The notes under the pieces are model-generated. The model did not search any database. It saw only the letters and a list, made by a program, of their open reading frames with translations, and had not been told where the DNA came from. Position numbers and translations under genes: made by a program. Below, one piece after another: positions 27,301-35,800 of a stretch of DNA of 64,000 nucleotides. The stretch is from Kibdelosporangium sp040675465 (GTDB taxonomy: Bacteria; Actinomycetota; Actinomycetes; Mycobacteriales; Pseudonocardiaceae), in NCBI RefSeq assembly GCF_040675465.1, contig NZ_JBFAPA010000004.1, positions 124,001 to 188,000 on the forward strand. The letters run 5' to 3'. How positions within the stretch are numbered: position 1 is the stretch's first letter; each line of letters begins with the position of its first letter.

Positions 27301-28436
27301 CGTTGCCGATGAACAGCAACGCCAAGGTCGACCGGGCCGCATTGCCGTTGCCCTCGGCCGTGACCACGACCCGGGAGTTCGTCCCGCCGCGGACCCCGGC
27401 CGAACGGGCCGTGGCGGACATCTGGGCCGAGGTGTTCGGCCTGCCCCGGGTCAGCCGGCACGACGACTTCTTCGCGCTCGGCGGGCATTCCCTGATGATC
27501 CTGCGGATCGTCGCCCTGCTGCGGGAACGGCACGGGATCTCGGTCACCGTGCGGTCGTTCCTGGAGCACCGCACCGTTTCCGCGCTCGCCGAGGCGATCG
27601 ACACCGGTGACCTGCCGACCAAGGCCTTGCTCTGGCTCAACCACAGCGGTTCGCAGGTGCCGCTGGTGTGCGTGCACCCCGGCGGCGGCAGCGCGCACTG
27701 GTACCAGCGGCTGGCCGCGCACCTCGACCCGGACCTGCCGGTCGTCGCGTTCGAGTGGCCCGGCCTGCAAGGCGACGTTCCGTCCACATCGGACATGGCG
27801 GCCCGGTACGTGACCGAGCTGCGGGAGGCCGTGCCGCAGGGGCCGTACCGGATCTTCAGCTGGTGCGGCGGCAGCGGGGTGGCCAGCGAGATGGCGCACC
27901 AGCTGACCGCCGAGGGCGAGGACGTCACGTTCATCCTGCTCGACCCGGCGCTGGACGCCCGCGAGAAGAAGCACCTGTGGGACGAGTTCGGGCTGATCCG
28001 CAAGTGCGTCGGGCACCTGGAGGCGCTCGCCGCCGCGGCCCCGGACGAGGACACCACCGTGCTGCGCGCGGAAACCCTTGCCCTGCTGGAACACCTGGTC
28101 GACGACGTGGTCGGCGACCACGGCATCACCCTCCCGGAGCACGGCGCCGGTGAGATGTGGCTGCCCGCCGCCCGGATGTGGGCCGAGGTGATGGAGATGA
28201 TGCTCTCCTACGAGCACCACCCGTACCCCGGCACGCTGCACCTGATCGCCAGCGACGAACTGGCCGCCGGCGAACACGAGGTCGTCGACAGCGAGCAGAG
28301 CTTCACCCAGTACGTCGCCCGCTGGCGGCAACTGGCGTCCGATGTGGACGTCCACCGGCTGACCGGAGACCACTTCTCGGTGATGAAGGAGCACGTCACC
28401 CTCCTCGCCGGAATCGTCACAGAGCTCATCAACTGA
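21360..28436 (+). CDS. NRPS, terminal: C-A-T-C-A-T-TE with Cys-type thioesterase
   Basis: The 2358-residue protein has C1 (40-460; HHIAFDE), A1 (490-960), T1 (LGGDSIRAI, Ser near 1003), C2 (1060-1480), A2 (1507-1970), T2 (LGGHSLM near 2043) and a TE (about 2085-2358). The A1 code D-V-W-H-I-S-L-V-D matches serine well; A2 D-V-F-W-L-G-G-T-F is close to valine. C2, which accepts the Ser-bearing chain, has C1207-H1208-A-I-L-D-G, so the first His of HHxxxDG is Cys while the catalytic second His is kept. The TE nucleophile elbow reads F-S-W-C-G-G-S, putting Cys2169 where GxSxG has Ser; an Asp (LLDPALD) and a His (GDHFSVM) remain. Cys-type TEs are known in NRPSs that make strained rings. A hairpin follows the stop. 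Confidence 0.96.
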   Translation: MTGTLDRAALRAELLKRRLSGAAVPVRDNRIGRVSRDEPTGLSFAQRRLWILDQLRPGGTEYLISTGLRLTGSLDSGALRLALDGLVARHEILRTRYAVIDDEPVQVIDSPGPAALSEVDLTQLSPAEQDTTLAGWMSTDRRPVDLENGRVITATLAKLGEDEHALVLTVHHIAFDERSEQVLWQELDQLYTAALAGKPATLEPLPVQYADFAAWQRDHLLGAKLDEQLSYWRSQLAGAAPVDLPTDRPRPAVRDSAGDQVPFVIPAGTAQALTRLARQAGATPFMTLLAAYKILLSRHSRQNDVTVGTPVAGRDRTEVQDLIGVFLNTLVLRTDLSGDPSFTEVLRRVKHTALDAYGHQELPFERLVDELGAERDPSRTPLFSTMFLWENAGTGNLTFGGLPTRPVPVQESDAKVDLTLAVTERADGSLAGAVNYATALFDQSTVERFAAQFVELVNGIAATPDIPVSQVSSLPTEQLQELYWWNDTAVGYPTGTLSGLFAEQVARTPDAPAVSFEGGTLSYAELNAQANQLAHHLIGAGVGPESIVGVRRERGIDLVVSLLAILKAGGAYLPLDPDYPADRLEYMCDNAGVTLVLTETGPSFPDNGLTQNPVTALDPDHPAYVIYTSGSTGRPKGVVVSHRSIVNRLRWMQDAYGLDDTDRVLQKTPYSFDVSVWEFFWPLLTGATLVLARPGGHRDPDYLADVIATERITTLHFVPSMLRAFLTAPFGELPSIRRMICSGEALPGDLVTAVGERIGCELHNLYGPTEAAVDVTATQCQPGTPVTIGTPIANTQTYILDDHLRPVGVGVPGELLLGGVQLARGYLNRPALTAEKFVPDPFGTGGRLYRTGDLARFLPDGSIDYLGRLDHQVKIRGHRIELGEIEAVLGEVAPGAVAVHDGQLVGYLVGDADVAAATAFLRDRLPEVMIPSHWVVLDELPLTTSGKTDRKALPAPDRSRTSSVTEFVAPRTEIEQAVAEAFTAALGVDKVGVHDRFFDLGGDSIRAIRAIGTLRAAGFDLSVQDIFSYQTTADLAELAGRSATVRDVLIGRFEQLTPADRDRLPEGLADAYPMGQVQVGMVYEMLADTQHPAYQNVTSFQIADDGEFSLAALREAGQLLIDKHEILRTSFDLSGYSEPLQLVHENVIADIGYDDLRGLPAGEQETVIAEYRHVMQSTPLDVAEAPQLRWHVHQTGDTEWTLTHTECHAILDGWSHHSVISELQEAYRAVRDGHTDRLPSPLAARYADFVALEKKSLASTVDYEFWRERVRGFDRVTLPADTAPPGYGKVEELRVSWRHLEPGLRDLVARTKTSLKTVLHTAHLAMLGVVTGQRRFFSGLVCNGRAELLRGDEVIGMHLNTLPFAVDLNASSWSELLRAVFAEELALWPHRRYPLPAMQREWGQGEPLISVIFSYLDFHVLDEQAEVFGTITDDSPNEFTLNVVTFPGELRLECRAGWATRERLEDLAATYLQVLSAMIVDGPVDLTSTAADRLTRPAETFSALPEVCLTDMFADQVAQRPDKVAIECGDAGLTYREVELRANQLAWVLRAQGVGPDTPVAVCMDRGIDVVVAFLGVMKAGGAYLPLDPKYPDGRIQYIVDDSGARIMLTQPEHVHRFSGLTTMELDPEWSAFADQPVTAPEVALSPDNLAYITYTSGSTGRPKGVLVPHRGVVRLVNDPNYTVLDSEQVLLLLSALAFDVSTFEMWGALCKGGKLAVCPPGTPTATDLEEVLRRHGVTVLWLTSGLFNAMVDVKPSSLAGVKQLLVGGEALSPPHVRTALEHGVPVGNGYGPTEGTTFAVAHPFISLPEANNSIPIGLPISHTYVRIVDSSLNPVPFGVPGELLLGGPGVVRGYQGRPDLTAEKFVPDPLGEPGSRLYRTGDIVRQDPDGTMHYIGRQDHQVKIRGHRVELGEVEAAISELPSVRVAAAAAHPGVDGVKQLVGYVVLAEDGPEDLAQLGELLRRRVPDFLVPTAWVRLDALPMNSNAKVDRAALPLPSAVTTTREFVPPRTPAERAVADIWAEVFGLPRVSRHDDFFALGGHSLMILRIVALLRERHGISVTVRSFLEHRTVSALAEAIDTGDLPTKALLWLNHSGSQVPLVCVHPGGGSAHWYQRLAAHLDPDLPVVAFEWPGLQGDVPSTSDMAARYVTELREAVPQGPYRIFSWCGGSGVASEMAHQLTAEGEDVTFILLDPALDAREKKHLWDEFGLIRKCVGHLEALAAAAPDEDTTVLRAETLALLEHLVDDVVGDHGITLPEHGAGEMWLPAARMWAEVMEMMLSYEHHPYPGTLHLIASDELAAGEHEVVDSEQSFTQYVARWRQLASDVDVHRLTGDHFSVMKEHVTLLAGIVTELIN

Positions 28437-28449
28437 CCCCACCCAGACG

Positions 28450-28480
28450 ACACGCCTCCCAGCGCCGCTGGGAGGCGTGT
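28450..28480 (+). terminator. Hairpin terminator after terminal NRPS
   Basis: A perfect 14-bp inverted repeat, ACACGCCTCCCAGC then GCTGGGAGGCGTGT with a 3-base loop, begins 14 bp after the NRPS stop and is followed by TTCTGGTTGTT. It should end the operon that starts at 12982. Confidence 0.88.
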
Positions 28481-28550
28481 TCTGGTTGTTCAGGGTGGCC
28501 TGCCTGCGGGAATGGCGTGCGCACGGTGCCATCGTGGCTGGTCAAAGTCA

Positions 28551-28569
28551 TGTGGGTATACCACCCACA
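28551..28569. promoter_or_regulatory. Inverted repeat upstream of LuxR-type regulator gene
   Basis: TGTGGGTATACCACCCACA contains the 7-bp arms TGTGGGT/ACCCACA with a 5-base spacer. It lies in the 276-bp non-coding interval 28481-28756 between the NRPS terminator and the regulator gene, which must hold the regulator promoter. It could be an operator, possibly for autoregulation. I see no other firm element in this interval. Confidence 0.4.
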
Positions 28570-28756
28570 TTTGTGCGGGTGGAGTGGGTGTCTGTGCGTG
28601 GTGGGTGGGTCGCGGGATGGTGGTCGACCAGCATGATCGAGATTTTTCGCGGGGTGTGAATGTGCGGGGTGGCGCCCGATGCGGGCGCCCCATGATCGGC
28701 GCGAGGCTACCCATTGTTCTCAACCAGCCTGGACGAGGTTGAAAGGTGGGGACTTC

Positions 28757-29794
28757 ATGGGGCAGCCGGTTCCGGTCAGCGTCGTGGCGCTGGACCCGAT
28801 GTTGCACGCGGGCGCCATCAGCGCCCTGGAGAGCAGCCCGGATGTCGAGGTGGTGGGGCCAGGGGAGCCCGCGAGGGTGGCCGTGGTCCTGGTCGGCAGG
28901 CTGGGGCACCAGGAGGTCGAGCTGATCCGGCGGGTGCGGGACACCCCCGCACGGCCGGAGGTGGTGATCGTCGCGACCGAGCTCGCGGCGACCGAGACGC
29001 TCTACGCCATCGCGGCGGGCGCCCGGGGTCTGCTGCGGCGCCGTGAGGCCGGTGCGGACCGGCTCGTGCGGGCCGTGCTGACCGCGGACATGGGCGACTG
29101 CACCCTGCCGCCGGACATCTTCGACCACGTCGTGGCCCAGGGCGCGGCGGAGCTGAGCACGGACGGGCCCAGCCCGGTCCCCGTCGGCCCGCCTCGACGC
29201 GAGGCGCCCGACGAGCTGGAGGTCCACGTGATGGGGCCGGCGCGGGACGAGGTGCTGGGCAAGCTCCGCCTGGCCGGGGTGGGTCTCGCCGCCCGGCCCG
29301 CCGCGGACACCGTGACCTTGGTGGTCACCGACACGGTCGACCGTGCGATCGACACGTGTCACCGCGGCTCAGGCGCGGGAACGGTGATCGTCGCCGAACG
29401 GTTCGCCCCCGAGGCGGTCCTGCGCGCGGCCAGGCTGGGCGTCCGGACACTGCTCGCCGCCGACGCGGCGACACCCGCGCGGCTGGTCGCGGCGGTGCGC
29501 TCGGCCCGGCACGGCGACGGCCGGATGCCGTATTCCGTGCTCATGCGCATGCTCGGCGCCGCCAGCAGGAAGAAACAGCCACTCGCCGCCGACACCGGCG
29601 CGATCCCGCTCACCGCGCGCCAGACCAGTGTGCTGCGGTTGATGGCCGATGGGCACGGCAACGGCGAGATCGCCACGATGCTGTCCTGCTCGGAGCACAC
29701 CGTGAAGAACGCCATCTACGAGCTGATGGCCCGTCTGCAGGTGCGTAACCGGGCCCAGGCGGTGGCCAGCGCTATTCGCACGGGCTTGATCTAG
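28757..29794 (+). CDS. LuxR-family regulator with two receiver-like domains
   Basis: The 345-residue protein ends in a GerE/LuxR helix-turn-helix (about 275-340: LTARQTSVLRLMADG, GEIATMLSCSEHTVKN). Before it lie two segments that each look like degenerate response-regulator receivers (about 5-120 and 155-265); both carry the receiver-like A-A-R-L/A-G-A-R-G-L-L pattern, but the usual acidic pocket and phospho-Asp are not evident. It sits between the NRPS operon and the exporter/PKS operon and is the only LuxR-type regulator in the cluster, so it is the likely pathway-specific regulator. Atypical receivers imply control by ligand, partner or abundance rather than phosphorylation. The start ATG follows AAAGGTGGGGA. 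Confidence 0.88.
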   Translation: MGQPVPVSVVALDPMLHAGAISALESSPDVEVVGPGEPARVAVVLVGRLGHQEVELIRRVRDTPARPEVVIVATELAATETLYAIAAGARGLLRRREAGADRLVRAVLTADMGDCTLPPDIFDHVVAQGAAELSTDGPSPVPVGPPRREAPDELEVHVMGPARDEVLGKLRLAGVGLAARPAADTVTLVVTDTVDRAIDTCHRGSGAGTVIVAERFAPEAVLRAARLGVRTLLAADAATPARLVAAVRSARHGDGRMPYSVLMRMLGAASRKKQPLAADTGAIPLTARQTSVLRLMADGHGNGEIATMLSCSEHTVKNAIYELMARLQVRNRAQAVASAIRTGLI

Positions 29795-29845
29795 GGACAA
29801 ACACGCAACCCGTACCCCTGCCGCCGCTTCCCTGTCGGCTGGACG

Positions 29846-29860
29846 GCCTGGATACCAGGC
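29846..29860. promoter_or_regulatory. Short palindrome before exporter/PKS operon
   Basis: GCCTGGATACCAGGC is a perfect 6-3-6 inverted repeat in the 104-bp gap between the regulator and the MFS gene. It could be a binding site for the adjacent regulator or a weak terminator; nothing else in the gap decides between these. Confidence 0.3.
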
Positions 29861-29898
29861 TGAGTCGTACTGGACGCCCCGAACCGTGGGAGACCTAA

Positions 29899-31131
29899 GT
29901 GGACACAACCGGAATCACCGAGCCCCCGGAGGTGGTGCGGGCCCGTCCGGCGCTGGGCGCGATGTACGTCGCGTGCGGGGCGTCGGCGTTCGGCACGCAG
30001 ATGACGTTGCTCGCACTGCCCTGGCTGATCCTGGCCACCACCGGGTCGGCGACCTGGACGGGGCTGGTGTTCGCCGTGCAGGTGCTGCCGATGGCGGTGC
30101 TCGGGTTCGCGGGCGGGGAGGTGATCCAGCGGTTCGGCGCCCGGCGGACCATGCTGGTGGCCGACGCGGCCAGGGCGCCGCTGATCGCGCTGGTGCCCGT
30201 CCTGTCCTCAATGGACATGCTCGGCCTTCCCGCGCTGATGGTGATCGTCGCCGCGGTCGGCGTGCTGGGGGTGCCCTACTTTGCCGCGCAACGGGTCTTG
30301 GCCGGTGAACTCGCCGGTGCCGACCCGAAGGCGCTCACTCGCGCGAACAGCGTGCTGGAAGGGTGTTTCAACGCCGCTTCGTTCGCCGGACCGGCCGTGG
30401 CGGGCCTGCTGATCTGGCTGATGGGCGCGCAGAACGTGTTGTGGTTCGACGCCGGGAGCTTCGCGGTGTCGTGCCTGCTGTTGTGGCGGTTCGTGCCGCG
30501 CGGCGCCGGGGACGCCCCGCCGGCCAAGGCCCGCACGAGCGTCCTGGCCGGTGTCCGAGCGTTGCTGGCCGACGACTTCATGCGGCCCGTGATGGTCTCC
30601 ACCGTCACGTTCGGGTTTCTGCTGCGGATCCTCGGGATCGCGTTGCCACTGCTGGCGTTCGACCGGTTCGGTGGGAACGCGGGAGTGGGCGGCCTGCTCG
30701 TCGCGGGCTTCGGCGCTGGAGCCCTGCTCGGCTCGCTGATCAGCTACCTGGTGGCGAACAGGTTCTCGCCCGCCAAGCTGATGGCGTTGTCCGCGGTCCA
30801 GCTGGTTCTTCCCTTGTGGACACTCCTGACACCCGCGCCCGCGGGTGTTCTCGTTGTGGCGCTGGCGGTGTCGGCGGCCGCGCTGCCGCTGTCCAACGCG
30901 CCGTTCTTCAGCATCCTGGCCACCCGGTTCCCCGGCGAGGTCCGGGCCAAGGTGATCCAGTCGGTGATCACCATCAGCAACATCGCCGGACCGCTCGGCT
31001 TCCTGGCCGGGGGCGTGGCCATGGACCGCCTCGGCCTGGCCACCACCCTGCTGATCCTCGCGGCACTGTCCAGCCTCGCGGCGGTCAACCTCGTGGTTGC
31101 CGTGCGCCGCACAGACAAGGAGGGCGCATGA
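29899..31131 (+). CDS. MFS transporter, probable product exporter
   Basis: The 410-residue hydrophobic protein fits a 12-helix major facilitator of the MFS_3/enterobactin-exporter-like group (an early ALPWLILATTGSATWTG-type helix, RFGARRTM loop, a second half beginning near residue 215). It starts with GTG after GTGGGAGACC. Its stop overlaps the start of the A-T gene, so export and biosynthesis are coupled. As the only transporter inside the cluster it probably exports the product and may give self-resistance. Confidence 0.9.
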   Translation: MDTTGITEPPEVVRARPALGAMYVACGASAFGTQMTLLALPWLILATTGSATWTGLVFAVQVLPMAVLGFAGGEVIQRFGARRTMLVADAARAPLIALVPVLSSMDMLGLPALMVIVAAVGVLGVPYFAAQRVLAGELAGADPKALTRANSVLEGCFNAASFAGPAVAGLLIWLMGAQNVLWFDAGSFAVSCLLLWRFVPRGAGDAPPAKARTSVLAGVRALLADDFMRPVMVSTVTFGFLLRILGIALPLLAFDRFGGNAGVGGLLVAGFGAGALLGSLISYLVANRFSPAKLMALSAVQLVLPLWTLLTPAPAGVLVVALAVSAAALPLSNAPFFSILATRFPGEVRAKVIQSVITISNIAGPLGFLAGGVAMDRLGLATTLLILAALSSLAAVNLVVAVRRTDKEGA

Positions 31132-32846
31132 ACGACCTGTCCACCCGGTGCCTGCACGAGCTGTTCGCGCGCCACGCGGACGCCGCGCCGGACGTGATCG
31201 CCGCGGTGCAAGGCGATCAGTCGATCACCTACGGGCAGTTGCGAACCCGGTCGGTCCGGCTGGCCGCGGCGCTGCGGGAGCACAACGTCGGGCCGGACGT
31301 GGTGGTCGGCCTGCACCTGCCGCGCTCGATCGACATGCTCGTCGGGATCCTCGGCATCCTCGAGGCGGGCGGGGCGTATCTGCCGCTGTGGGTCGGGCAT
31401 CCGGCCGACCGGCTGGAGTTCATGCTCGCCCACTCCGGAGCCACGGTCCTGGTCACCGACGGCGACGCGCTGCCCGGGTTCACCGGCACGCGGGTCCCGG
31501 TTGACGCACTCCCCACCACGATCGTGCCGGAAAACCGCGCCACTGATGACAATCTCGCGTACGTGATCTACACGTCCGGCACCACCGGCACCCCGAAGGG
31601 TGTCGCCGTGCCGCACCGATCCGCCGAACGCATTGTGCGGCCCGGGATCTACTTCGACGCGGGGGAGACCTTCCTGCAGTCGTGCCCGCTGTCGTTCGAC
31701 GCGTCGGTGTTCGAGATCTTCGGCTGCCTTGCCAACGGCGGAACGCTCGTTCTGTTGCCCGGGCAACGGGTCTCGGCCGAGCTGATCGCCGACACCGTCC
31801 GCCGCAACGGAGTCACGACGCTCTGGCTCACCCCGACGCTGTTCAACCAGATGGTCGACGAGAACCTCCTTGACGGGACTGGTGTCCGTCAGTTCGTGGT
31901 CGGCGGCGAGGTCCTCTCCAGCCCGCATGTCGCTCGGGCCATGCAGAACAGCGACGCCCGGTTCGCCAACGGTTATGGTCCCACCGAGGCCGGTGTCTTC
32001 GTGTGCTGCCACCAGTTCGAGGCCGAGGACCTGACACATTCACCGCCGCCTGTCGGCAAAGCCATGCCCGGCACCGAGGTCCACCTGCTGGATCAGCACC
32101 TCCGCCCGGTGGCTGAAGGCGGGACGGGGGAGTTGTACTTCGGCGGTGACGCGCTGGCTCGCGGTTACCACAACCGGCCGGACCTGACCGCGGCCGCGTT
32201 CGTGCCCGACCCGGCCGGGACCGGCGCACGGCTGTATCGGTCGGGTGACCTGGCACGGATTCTGCCGGGCGGCCTGGTTCAGGTGCTGGGCCGGACCGAT
32301 GACCAGGTGAAGATCCGCGGCAACCGGGTCGAGCTGGGCGAGATCGAGTCGGCCCTGGCGGAACTGCCCGAGGTCCGGCAGGCCGCGGTGGTCGACCGCG
32401 CCGGGGTCCTGGTCGCGTTCATCGTCCCAGTAGGACAGACGACGGTCGCCGACCTGCGGCAGAAGCTCGCGGTGTCCCTGCCCGAGTACATGATCCCCTC
32501 CGACTACTTCCGGTTGGACACGCTTCCGCTGACCCAGCACGGAAAACTCGACCGCAACGCGCTGCGCGCGAACACCACCGCCGATCGGCTCGACCTCGGC
32601 GTCCAGTTCGTGGCCGCGGCCTCCGACCTGGAGACGGCTATCGCGGCGGTCTGGACGGACCTGCTCAAGGTGCCCTCGGTGGGCATGGACGACAACTTCT
32701 TCGACCTGGGCGGCACCTCGCTGGCCGTCCCGGTGCTCCAGCGGCGCATCCAGCAGGAGCTGGGCGCCCGGCTGCCGGCGACGGCGCTCTACGAGCACCC
32801 CACGGTCCGCCTTCTGGCCAAGTCGATCTCGGGAGTACGGCAGTGA
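31128..32846 (+). CDS. NRPS A-T didomain, probable loading module (Val-like)
   Basis: The 572-residue protein has an A domain (10-490; YTSGTTGTPKG, NGYGPTEAG, YRSGDLAR) and a T domain (500-570; LGGTSLAV, where Asp of the core is Thr). No C domain precedes it, which suits a starter unit. The code by eye is D-A-F-W-V-G-G-V-F, near the valine code DAFWLGGTF and resembling the last A domain of the terminal NRPS. The gene is coupled to the KS-containing protein downstream, so the activated amino acid is most simply passed to the KS for extension. The Gly-Thr-Ser variant at the phosphopantetheine site is tolerated in other carriers. Confidence 0.93.
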   Translation: MNDLSTRCLHELFARHADAAPDVIAAVQGDQSITYGQLRTRSVRLAAALREHNVGPDVVVGLHLPRSIDMLVGILGILEAGGAYLPLWVGHPADRLEFMLAHSGATVLVTDGDALPGFTGTRVPVDALPTTIVPENRATDDNLAYVIYTSGTTGTPKGVAVPHRSAERIVRPGIYFDAGETFLQSCPLSFDASVFEIFGCLANGGTLVLLPGQRVSAELIADTVRRNGVTTLWLTPTLFNQMVDENLLDGTGVRQFVVGGEVLSSPHVARAMQNSDARFANGYGPTEAGVFVCCHQFEAEDLTHSPPPVGKAMPGTEVHLLDQHLRPVAEGGTGELYFGGDALARGYHNRPDLTAAAFVPDPAGTGARLYRSGDLARILPGGLVQVLGRTDDQVKIRGNRVELGEIESALAELPEVRQAAVVDRAGVLVAFIVPVGQTTVADLRQKLAVSLPEYMIPSDYFRLDTLPLTQHGKLDRNALRANTTADRLDLGVQFVAAASDLETAIAAVWTDLLKVPSVGMDDNFFDLGGTSLAVPVLQRRIQQELGARLPATALYEHPTVRLLAKSISGVRQ

Positions 32847-35800
32847 CCGATCAAACGGCAGCGACCACGCAAGAACCGATCGCAGTGATCGGCATGGCGG
32901 CGACCATGCCTGGGGCGAACGATCTGGACGAGTTCTGGGCGAACCTCCGCGCCGGCAAGGAGTCGATCACCTTCGGCACCCCGATGATCGTCGAGGACGA
33001 GCAGCAGGGCCGCCGCTGGATCCACGCCCGGGGCGTGCTGGACGACGTGCGCCGCTTCGACTACGAGTTCTTCGGCCTGCCCCGCCGGGAGGCCGAAGTC
33101 CTTGACCCGCAACACCGGTTGCTGCTGGAACACGCGTGGAGCGCGATGGAGGAGGCGGGCTACGACCCGCTCCGGTTCACCGGCAAGGTCGCCGTCTACA
33201 CGGCCGCCGGCCCGAACTCCTACCGCGAAGGCCGCGAGTTCGGCGCCCACTCGGCCGCCGAACGGCTCCTCGTCGAGCTGTCCAACGCGCCGGACACGTT
33301 GTCCACCCGCATCTCCTACAAGCTCGGCCTGACCGGGGAGAGCCTGAGCGTCCGCACTGCTTGTTCGTCATCGCTTGTCGCCGTGCATCTGGCCGCCGAG
33401 GCCGTCCGAAGTGGACGCGTCGACATGGCGCTCGCCGGTGCGGTCAACATCCGCTGCCACGAAACCCTTGCCTACGAACAGCAGGACGGGTTCATCCTGT
33501 CCGCCGACGGCCACACGCGGGCCTACGACGACCGCGGAACCGGCTATGTCGAAGGCGATGGCGTCGGAGTCGTCATCCTGCGCAAGTTGTCGGACGCATT
33601 GGCCAACGGCGACCACATCCACGCCGTGATTCGCGCCGGTGGGATCAACAACGACGGCAAGGCCAAGGCAGGCTTCTCCGCACCCGGGGTCGAAGGGCAG
33701 TCCGCCGCGATCAGCACCGCGCTGGCCGCGTCCGGTGTGCCGGCCGAGTCGATCGGGATGATCGAGGGGCACGGCACCGGCACGGCCGTCGGCGACCCGA
33801 TCGAGGTCCGCGCCCTGACGAAGGCCTATCGCGAACACACGCAGGAGTCCGGGTTCTGCGCGCTCACGTCGGTGAAGGCGAACGTCGGACACCTCGGGTA
33901 CGCCTCCGGGATGGCCGGACTGCTCAAGGCGATCCTGTCGGTCAAGCACGGCGAGATCCCGCCCGCACCGGACTTCGGCGACCCCAACCCGGACATCGAC
34001 TTCGCGGACTCTCCCTTCTACGTCAACACTTCCGCCAGGCCGTGGCCGGACGGCCCGCGCCGGGCCGGGGTGAGCAACTTCGGCATGGGCGGTACGAACG
34101 TCCACCTGATCGTCGAAGAACCTCCCACGCCCGAACCCGCAGAGCGGACAACCGCACCGCAGACCATCGTGCTGTCGGCCCGCACCGACGACGCCCTGCG
34201 CCTGATCCGTGAGCGCCTGCACGCCTGGCTCACCGGACACACCGATGTCAACCTCGCGGATCTCGCGTTCACCCTGGCGACCGGCCGCAAGCCCCAGCCT
34301 CGCCGGTGGGCCGCGGAAGTGTCCTCGATCGAGGAACTGATCAACGCATTGACCGGTGACGCCGAGCGGAGCCCGATCGCCCGGCAATGGGTGGACGGGT
34401 CCGAAGTGGACTGGGTCGGGCAGTACGCGGGCCAGCGCCGTCAGCGTCTGTCACTACCGACTTACCCTTGGCAGGGCGAAGAACTGTGGGTCCCGGTCAT
34501 CGAAGCCGAGACGGCTGAGGTTCGGCGCGAGGAGCAGGAACCGGTCGAGAATTGGCTCTACCGCCAGGAGTGGACCAGAACCGCTCTGCCCCGGCCGCAC
34601 CACCCGGGCGACATCTCCCAGACCGACGGCGTCTGCCTGGTCCTGGGAGACGGGGACGGCGTTGTGCGAGCAGAACTCAGCGCAGCCGGGCTGATGGTCC
34701 TGGCGGTCGAACTGGGCACTGAGTTCGACGCGACCGACGGCGTGGTGCGAGTCCGGCCCGGCGATGCCGCCGACCTGGCCCGCCTCGTGGACACCGCAGG
34801 CCAGGTCACGAAGGTCGTGCACCTGGGGGGCGAAGGCGTTCTGCACACGCTCGCCCTCGTCCAGGCACTTACTAAGGCCGAACAGTCCCCAGAGCTGTGG
34901 GTGGTCACCGAGAACGCCCAGCCCGTCGGCGACGTCACGGCACTCAACCCGGACGCGGCTGCCCTGCTCGGCCTGTGCCAGGTGGTGCCCCAGGAGTACC
35001 CGGGCTGGCGCTGCCAAGCGATCGACTTCGCCGCCGGAACAAGCCCGACCACGGTCACGGCCCAGTTGCTGGCCGAGATGGCGACCCCGGCCGAGGATCC
35101 CGAAATCGCCTACCGCGGCGCCGACCGGTACGTCCCGGGCTTCACCCAGATCGAGTCCGGCGGTTACGCCATGCCGGTCCGGCCGGGCGGTGTCTATCTG
35201 ATCGCGGGCGGGTCGGGCCGGATGGGCCAGGCCATCGCCGAACACCTCGTGGCGTCGGGCGCGACCCGGATCGCCCTGGTGTCCCGCAACGGCGTCAACT
35301 CCAAAGAGCTGGGCGCGGAGGTGCTCACGTTCAGCGCGGATATCGCTGACGAACTCCGGATGGCCGAAGTGGTCGCCGAGATCAACGAACGCTGGGGCCC
35401 GATCAACGGTGTCGTGCACGCGGCCGGCACCGCGGGCGATTTCGCTTTCATCGCCGACACTTCCGCCGACCGAGCCCAGGACATGTTGCACCCCAAGGTG
35501 GCCGGGTTGAAGGTCCTCGACCGGGTCACCCGCGCACAGCCGTTGGACTTCGGCCTGGTCTGCTCCAGCCTGAGCGCCGTCCTCGGCGGCATCACCTTCG
35601 GCGTGTACACGGCCGCCAACCGTTACCTCGACGCCTACACGGAATGGCGCGCCGCGCATGGGGCGCCGTGGGTGAGCGTCGACTGGGATGTCTGGCGGTT
35701 CGACGACTCTGGTGGCGGCCTCGGGGCGACGGCCGCCACCCAGACCGCGATGGGTCTGGACCAGGCGACCGGGCTGCTGGGGTCGATCGTGTCCGCCGGG

